Shown here: in pieces, positions 18,621 through 25,251 of the stretch
Layout: every line of letters starts with the position of its first letter
Numbering within the stretch: the stretch's first letter is position 1
Source: Elysia marginata
Lineage: Eukaryota > Mollusca > Gastropoda > Plakobranchidae
DNA: 25,251 nt
Assembly (NCBI GenBank): GCA_019649035.1
Contig: BMAT01007789.1
Location: 413,947 to 439,197 of the forward strand
Reading direction: 5' to 3'
Made by a program: the position numbers and the translations under genes
The notes under the pieces: generated by a model
Databases searched by the model: none
What the model saw: the letters and a program-made list of their open reading frames with translations, nothing else
Told to the model about the DNA's origin: nothing

Positions 18621-21600
18621 AAGAGGGAGGAATCGAAAGATGTGGAAACATCGACAATGAGAAAATGGTCGTAATCAGCAATGATATTTGAAGAAAACAG
18701 TGATGACAACCAACCAAGATAGTAGAAGAAATGAGAATAATGAGATGTTTTCTTATTTGAATAACACGTTTCAAGGTGTAGAACGCACTTTCCCACATTT
18801 TTATGTAGATTAAAAATCAACTGTAAATCTTAGTTTATTGATACTGGAACGATGATGACATACAAAAAAAAACTAGTCCTCGAAACCTAGACAGAAAAAC
18901 TGTAAACTAGAATCTTCAATGTATAAAAAGATAAAAACTTTGAATAGACGAAACATTTTATACAAGAGAATGGGCCCTTTCTTTATATCTCTGATTTTGT
19001 TTTCACTTATAGAAATTCCTCGTTTCTAAGAAATGATTTTTTATGGTGCTTTTGAATAGGATAAATATTCTGCTTTTCTAACTAAACACTGTAAAAAAAG
19101 AGAAGCACAAGAGGTCGAGACGATAAAATGAAGGAGGGTAAAACCAGTATAATAATACACAGGACAATAGGAAAAATATGAAATCTGAAACATTAAGAGA
19201 ACGCAGAAGTACGTCTAGTGTAGGCAGATGAGATTTATCCCTCGTAAAAGCCAGAGAGGCTAAAAGAGTAGGCTAACTAGGGATAAATAAATAGAATATA
19301 TAGAAAAATCAAAGACCACACGCAAGAAAGAAAGAAAAGAAAGAGCGGATTAAACCACCGAAAAGTGGTGCTTTAAAATAATAATAGAAACCCAGATATC
19401 TAAGTTATATAATGTGTGTGTCTCAGAAGTTGGATCATCTTGTAGTGCAAACACATTATTGTTGATCTACGTACCCTCAAGGGAATTAAACGCTTTTTGA
19501 GTAAAGCTGTTTCTTCTTCTCAAATAATTTTGTTTTACTTTGATAAACTATTATACCTGTGATTTTAAAATATTATTTTTCAGTAATTCAACCTTTCCGA
19601 AATAGTGGGCGAATGTAGGTTGCCTTTTAAATCATAGTTTGATTTTTTACTATAAAGTTTTTTTTTAAATTCGTTGACAGATTTCGATAAAGGGTAAACG
19701 AGGTATAACTGATTGTGGTAGATCTGGAAGGAGGAAGACTGAGTTTCATAGACATTAAACCCAAAAAAAAAAAGAAAACGACAAGAAATGAGTAAAGTAA
19801 AAGAACTGTCAAGAAAGTTATGAACGAAAAAGGCGTAGACAGAGACGGACATTAAAAAGATATTCAGATAGAAAACGAATGAGGGAAACAAGGTAAATAA
19901 AATAGACGAAAAGGGAGTTTAAATAATCGAGAGATTTACTAGAGAGACACAGGGGAAGAATGAGAGAGACAGAGTGACAGATAAAAAGAGGGGGAGGGGA
20001 AAAGACTTACTAAGGTCATAAAATTAATCTATAAGTGATTTGAAAAATCAAATAATGCCGCTCTATAGCCACATGCGTCATCCTCGACAATTATTCTTAT
20101 GTCACCATGATATTAGTTATTAAAAACCCTGTAGCAAAGAATCTAATACAATAAAAAATGAACGATAGAAACAAAGTCAACATAATTTCGCCGAGAACAA
20201 AGGGTAATAAAAACAATTCCTGATTCATTAACAGTCGCTGAATTAGTATTTGCTAATCCAGAAGAAACATGTCTGTTTGATTATCGCAGAACTATATCAG
20301 CTCTATTATGACCTAGGCATTTATAATTATAATAATAGTTTTTATTTTTGAAAAATCAATTATTGTAAGCATTCTGACCCCAAAAGGTTGTTGACATTAA
20401 AAAAAATAAGGTGGGCATTCCAAATGCAATTATCGCAATAGCTTTCATCGATAAAAAAGGCTTTAGAAAAGCACACCCACAGCAGGAAGAGAAAGTAAGC
20501 CAAATGGCACACTAAAGGTTGTTATTTTGCTAAAAACTCTGAACTGTACAGAATGCCAGGCAAAGCTTATCGATGTGTCAAACTGGCATCAGGGTTCATT
20601 CATGTCTGTTCATAGCTGGGATAATATAATTTTTCATTCCTGAACGATATCAGTTTGATCAACTCCGCTGCGTGAAAATGGCGCCTTAGATCTAGAAGAT
20701 TACAATAGCATTTTAATTTCCTTTAAATATGGAAGAAGGTAGTACAATGTTTTGATTATCATCACAGCTTAAAAAAAATAAGAACTTCTCAAATAAGGAT
20801 TGCCCTATGTCAGGCATCAAGCAAAGCACGTGTTTAATATAATGAATCGAAAAAAATGTATGTTTTGTTGTTGGCTAAAACGCATATTTCCGGCATGGAA
20901 AAAAAGATTATTACTGCCCAATTCAACATTTTAAGCAAATTGTAAATGAGCAAATAATTTAAAGGAAATCATTTCACTTAAAGGTTTCTTATTTTATTAA
21001 TAGTTATAAGGGGACATTTAATGATAACCGAAGTTGCGCCGATTCACGTGTCCTTTAAAAGCTGTTTAAAAAAAAACTTTGCTTTTTGCTCAATAATCAA
21101 TGAACATAAAGAACCGATTTATAACATTTCAATGAAAAAAAATTGCACACGTACCGTTATTTAAGGACATGGTAGAATTTTTCGACAAGAGCTTGTGACT
21201 ACGTGCCCTAAAACTAATATTAGCAGCTCAACAAATTCTCTCAGGTAAACCTCAACTTTCGCCATCTAGTTTAAGTTCGCAAATCTAAGTGCCTCTCTCA
21301 TTGTGAGAATGTAGCGAACGGTAAGAATGAGCCTAATCTTGGCATTGATTTCATTTTGTTTCTTCAGCGAATTTCAATAGTATTTAATAATTTGAACAAT
21401 ATTTTATTTTACATAAGCATTACAAAAACAACATAGAAATGATATAAAATTTTCCGGTGAAGACTTGCTTCACAGCTTTCCCCACTTTTTCAGTGGTGGC
21501 GTTGAAATCTTTACTTGTCCTTTTTTGGGAAATTTTACTAGCACGCGGCATTTTTACACATTCTTTTACGCAATTAAACCCTTATCTATCACAAACAATT

Positions 21601-22061
21601 TAAGGCCCCTTCATGCACATTCCACACACACAATATGCATAATCCAAATAAAAGGAAAAAAGAAGGAAGGAAGAAGGCGTTACAATCTTAATAAACTAGG
21701 GCTGAGAGCTCTCAATGTCGGCCGGTTCTGGCTTTGGTTTTTTGAGTAACTCGAAATTTTAGAATAAATCCGAAAGCCTTACTCATTTTTAATTACTGTT
21801 TGACTTTTCTTTTTTAGGGGCTTAACGACTTGTCAGTGTTTTTTAGTGTTGTATAGCTTTCTTGTTATAAGTTTCCTCTCCATTATTAAGAAATTCATTT
21901 TATTTCGTATACATTGGTAAATGATAAAACCAAATGTATAGTTTTCCACCATACAATGGCATTTTCAAATAAATTCATAATCGATTTCTTTACTTGCCAA
22001 GATTTAATCTTTCTAAGGCAATGCACTCCTTGATTAAAGAGCCTGAACCAAGACCACATAC
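18621..22061 (-). other. Presumed intron between the 22.1 kb and 17.1 kb exons (right part)
   Basis: AT-rich sequence with GAAA and purine-rich tracts at 19.3 and 19.9 kb. The open frames here (for example 19580-19891 minus, 21465-21749 plus) are low-complexity or AT-driven, with no motif. If the two flanking exons join, this is intronic. Confidence 0.45.
19855..20006 (+). repeat. Purine-rich degenerate tract
   Basis: GA-rich, including GAGAGACAGAGTGACAG and a G5-A-G4 run near 19990. A small GAAA array lies a little to the left at 19324-19344. Confidence 0.6.
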
Positions 22062-22171
22062 CCTCACATAGGTTGCTACAGCGTGGCTTAAACCCTTCAA
22101 ACCTTGAAGTAACCAATGTGAATACATTGCCGCAAGAGCATCTTGCCACCGCCACTTTAGATCGTTTTTGG
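22062..22171 (-). CDS. Probable internal coding exon, upstream partner of the 17.1 kb exon (36 residues, phase 1 to 0)
   Basis: Seen directly: on the minus strand a pyrimidine-rich acceptor (CACATTTTTGTCCTAG) ends at 22172, and GAGG followed by a GTATGT donor lies at 22061-22056. The 110 bases between are GC-richer than the surroundings. Two frames are open. The frame that skips two bases reads KNDLKWRWQDALAAMYSHW then LLQGLKGLSHAVATYVR and ends exactly on a codon. That fits the phase-0 start of the exon at 17228, where only frame 0 is compatible. The second open frame is rich in Cys, Arg and Ser and would not fit that join. A UUUAC-type branch motif lies about 30 bases upstream. Inference: both exons belong to one minus-strand gene with an intron of about 4.8 kb. 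No family is recognised; the first half looks helical, the second half (SHAVATYVR) strand-like. Confidence 0.5.
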
Positions 22172-24354
22172 CTAGGACAAAAATGTGAACTATCGAGAGA
22201 GTAAACTATCTTCAGATAATGACCCAACAAGTAAGCTTCATTGATCGATCACTCGATGCTTTAGGAAAAATGGCACCCGGAGGACCTCTTTGTAGACGGA
22301 TCGGAAAACACTACTTATAAAACACACAACTTATCTCAGCTCATTAACAATACATGATTCTCACAAAGATCTGAGAAAGACCAAACTATCTTTTTCGAAA
22401 TGTCAACGCGAGTATGAAAGTGGGTATTTGCGGGTTCAAAGTATTTTTGTTTGCTTTATTTCCCATAGTTAGTATTCAATTCCTATTCGTATCATCATGT
22501 TGCACAGTCCGATCACTCAACCTTGAATACCAACATGAATATTTTATTATATGCTTGTTGTAACACGACAAACTAATATCTCAATGTCACAAACTTACTA
22601 TTGACAGAAAAAATTTGTCTTATTTGAAAGTTATTTTTTGAAATACCCATTTCCGAACAATCTTTCTTACTTTGTAATATTAATATAATAAGGCTAGGGA
22701 TATCTCCCTTTTCTCCTCCTCCCCCCCTCTCTCTCTCTTTCATTAGGTCTAAATTTGTTTCTTCAATATCAATGTTTCTTCAAAAAATTTTATTTGAAGA
22801 AAAGGGACAACAAATGTTGAATTAAATCTATGTGAATCTTTTATGATGCCCTGTAAAATATACTAGCCAGATACAGCCACATCCGGTCATAAGGCAGCCC
22901 TGTTTCCAAAAAAGGAAAGAACAATCAAGAATGGCAAATCTAAAAACTACATCACTTTTGACAAACATTAGTCTCATAAAAACAAAATAAAAGAGAAACG
23001 AAAGTAAAGGAAAATTTCAACCACAAAGAGTATTTTCTGAGAATCCTGGATGCTTTTGTCTTGGTCGACCTAGATTTGGAACCAAGTCAAGTTCATAGAA
23101 CTTTTTCGAACACTTCCGTCTTTGATTATCAACGAGTAGGAGGAGAAAAAAAAAGAGGGAAAAATGAAAGAAAGGAATGTAACGATTCAGGACCCCTACA
23201 AGGATGGGGTAGTAATGGCGTGATTAGGAATAACCTGAGGGCCTTTCATTTAGACCACGTTCTTAAACTGTGACCACACGCGAGCATTGACATGACCAAG
23301 GCCTTTGTATTTTGGGTGATGCTCTCATTCTAGTTTTCTTGCTACGTCCCCTTAAGCTGCCATTGAACGTTATGAGTAGACAAGGTCGTAATACGTTAGG
23401 CCACGTAGGGCTATTGATCTTTGTATTCAATAGCCGTGTTGACCTAAATAAGACGAGAGGGAAAACACCCCATCAATTCATTGGCAAGTGATTATTATTA
23501 TTACCGTAGAGTAGTTATGAAAACGACCGGTCATATCCAGGAACTCTTTCAAACAAAGGAATCAATTATCAGGTGTGGCAAAGGATTGGGTGATGAGGTG
23601 GCATGAGGCAGCGCCCTAAGCACAGGAGGATAGGGGGGGGGGCAGAGAAGAAAAGATCAAGAAAAGGTAAGGGGGCGTTTTTCTTAATTCTTATGGTGAG
23701 GCACAATAACCATAGCCTTCTGAGTATCTATAATTCATTTAGAGGCTTATAATGACGAGGAGGACGATAATTATCACGATTAAGATATATGAAGGCGCAA
23801 CCCATCTGCGTATCCTAAGTCCGGAATGTGATGACCACAATGGTGGGAAAACAGATAACACATGATGAAAGAGCAACAATGATTAGAGTACCAATGTTGA
23901 TGACGATGACATATGTACATCATGATACCCTCGGAGATGACAGTGGCGATCATGACGATGACTAAAAAGAGAAAGAAGACGGTATGGCTTTCTTCGTAAA
24001 AATGAACGTCAATATGGGTTATAACAGAACGGTCGGAAGAAAGAGAAGAAATCGTTTAGTGGAGCAAAATGGAACATCACTATCTAGGTGACGTTTAATT
24101 CCACAGGTCTCAAAATTCTGCGGAAATCATCGTGGAAATTGCATCTTACAAAATTTCACAATAATAAGAGGAAATAGTTGTTATAGGAAAGTTGTGTAAC
24201 GCAATTACTTCCTGACCGCTGTAACCAACAATCACAACTCTGGTAAAAGTTCCGGGGGAGGGGGGAGAATAAGAATACTAAAAAGTCACCTAAAAACATG
24301 ATTGCCTATTTGGGTGACACAAAACATAGAGTCAGCTGAAGAGAGGAAAAAACA
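22172..24354. other. Stretch without a supported gene
   Basis: AT-rich to 23.0 kb, then slightly GC-richer. It includes a short CT-rich tract at 22711-22740, a G10 run at 23633-23642, and a decayed GAT repeat at about 23880-23965. A 70-codon frame at 23061-23273 shows no motif. It would be intron or 5' flank of the minus-strand gene. Confidence 0.55.
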
Positions 24355-24462
24355 AATATGGAGAGAGAAGATTTTGGAAAAGAAGAAAGAGAGAAAGTGG
24401 GAGAGAGAGACAGCGAGAGACAGAGAGACAGAGAGACACAGACAGACAGACAGGCAGACAGA
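24355..24462 (+). repeat. GA/GACA-rich simple repeat
   Basis: Degenerate GA/GAAA block turning into (GACA)n at about 24436-24462. The Arg/Glu/Thr/Asp-rich frame across it is low complexity. Confidence 0.9.
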
Positions 24463-25124
24463 TAATTGTTTCCTTAAGTTTGTTATACGTAATAATATTA
24501 TTTTTACATGTTTATTCTAACTAAATGTTTTCCTAGAGAAGATGGTAAAATTTCTTTAGGCCCATGACCCTCTTTTTTGGTGAAGACGAAGCAAAAGTCT
24601 AATGCAAGGATCTATCTAAATGAGAAACAGAAAAAAGAAGAAACAGATTTGGTGATTGAGACACAGAAAGAGAGGGACAGGTTCAAAATTAGGTAGAGGG
24701 AGAGACGCGTACGCCTATGAGCTTTTTTTCCTTGATAAGCTTTAGAAGGACATAATGGAACCAAGATATCTTTAAGCAGAATCAAGTTTCCATTATCTCG
24801 GGTTTTATTTATCCCTTTAACTTCATAATTTTTTTCTTAAGCTTTCTAGACAATTATTGCTCAGCATCTGCGAGAACAAAGGATATTATGGAAAAACAGA
24901 ATTAGTCCCTGTAAAGTAGACACCCGTACTTGGCCGTAGACAAACAAGAATGGTCAGCATTCGGTTAACGCGAATGTAAACAATAACAGGGTACATTGGT
25001 CAAGTTTTTTCTGTAGATCTCACCTTGATAAGAACGCGCAGGTATCAAGGATTTCGTTTTTTTTGTTGTTTTTTTTTTATGTATTCCTTGTTATCGTGTT
25101 GACGTATGATGAACTTTCTTTTTT
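24463..25124. other. Stretch without a supported gene
   Basis: AT-rich; a donor-like sequence on the minus strand (TATCAAG, then GTGAGA at about 25022) has no acceptor or clean frame upstream. Nothing else is visible. Confidence 0.55.
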
Positions 25125-25251
25125 TGTCACAGTTTCTTTTTCTATCTCTCTTTTCATTTTGCTTTTTCTTCTTCTGTTTCCACTTCTGCTTCTTCTTCTT
25201 CTGAATTGTTGGTTTTTCTTTAATCCCCCATTTTCCTCCTCCTCCTCCTCC
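25125..25251 (+). repeat. Pyrimidine-rich region ending in (CCT)n, cut by the window edge
   Basis: TTC-rich stretches at 25166-25204, then (CCT)n from 25235 to the last base. The array probably continues beyond the window. Confidence 0.85.

Noticed and set aside
21895-22230. A single 111-codon minus-strand frame rich in Cys and Trp across 22.1 kb
   Set aside because: The splice sites inside it favour a different frame that joins the 17.1 kb exon; a frame of this length is expected about once by chance.
1-25251. Search for reverse transcriptase, transposase, capsid or envelope remnants, CRISPR, rRNA and intact tRNA
   Set aside because: No catalytic motif, long terminal repeat, repeat-spacer array or cloverleaf was recognisable by eye.

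Overview
This is eukaryotic nuclear DNA, almost certainly from an invertebrate animal. It is AT-rich (roughly one third G+C by eye) and crowded with microsatellites (GAT, GATA/GACA, CT, TTC, CCT). It has no dense run of long open frames, it carries short tRNA-derived SINE-like pieces, and its best coding signal is a short exon with splice sites on both sides. The repeat style and large introns would suit a mollusc or another lophotrochozoan, but that is inference; no taxon-specific gene is visible. One assembly gap (161 N after a 15-G run) lies at 14534-14694.

Best-supported gene: a minus-strand gene with a clear internal exon at 17072-17228. A second exon-like block at 22062-22171 on the same strand ends in the phase with which the 17.1 kb exon starts. 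A possible last exon lies at 6909-7097, also minus, but at least one more exon would be needed to connect the phases. If all belong together, most of the window is intron of one long gene read right to left. I do not recognise the protein. It has a beta-strand-like alternation of polar and hydrophobic residues, and a large lipid-transfer protein is only a weak guess.

The left end may hold a second, small plus-strand gene. It would have a start exon at 2344-2465 with a strong Kozak context, a 1.2 kb intron with good borders, and a last exon from 3670 with a stop at 3769-3771 and an AATAAA 20 bases later, encoding 63 residues. This was assembled by eye and remains a hypothesis.

Layout: 1-600, CT-rich repeat and a 22-base dispersed direct repeat; 2.3-3.8 kb, candidate small gene; 4.2-4.9 kb, GC-richer stretch with unsupported open frames; 6.9-7.1 kb, possible minus-strand last exon; 9.1-10.6 kb, two SINE-like pieces and purine-rich DNA; 10.9 and 13.0 kb, TTC and CT arrays; 14.3-14.8 kb, GC-rich island broken by the gap; 16.0-18.6 kb, GAT/GATA repeats, a SINE-like element and the best exon; 18.6-25.2 kb, AT-rich sequence with the 22.1 kb exon; 24.4 and 25.1-25.25 kb, GA/GACA and TTC/CCT arrays running to the edge. 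Most open frames of 60-140 codons are about as frequent as expected by chance at this base composition. I saw no transposase, reverse transcriptase, capsid or envelope coding, rRNA, intact tRNA or CRISPR.
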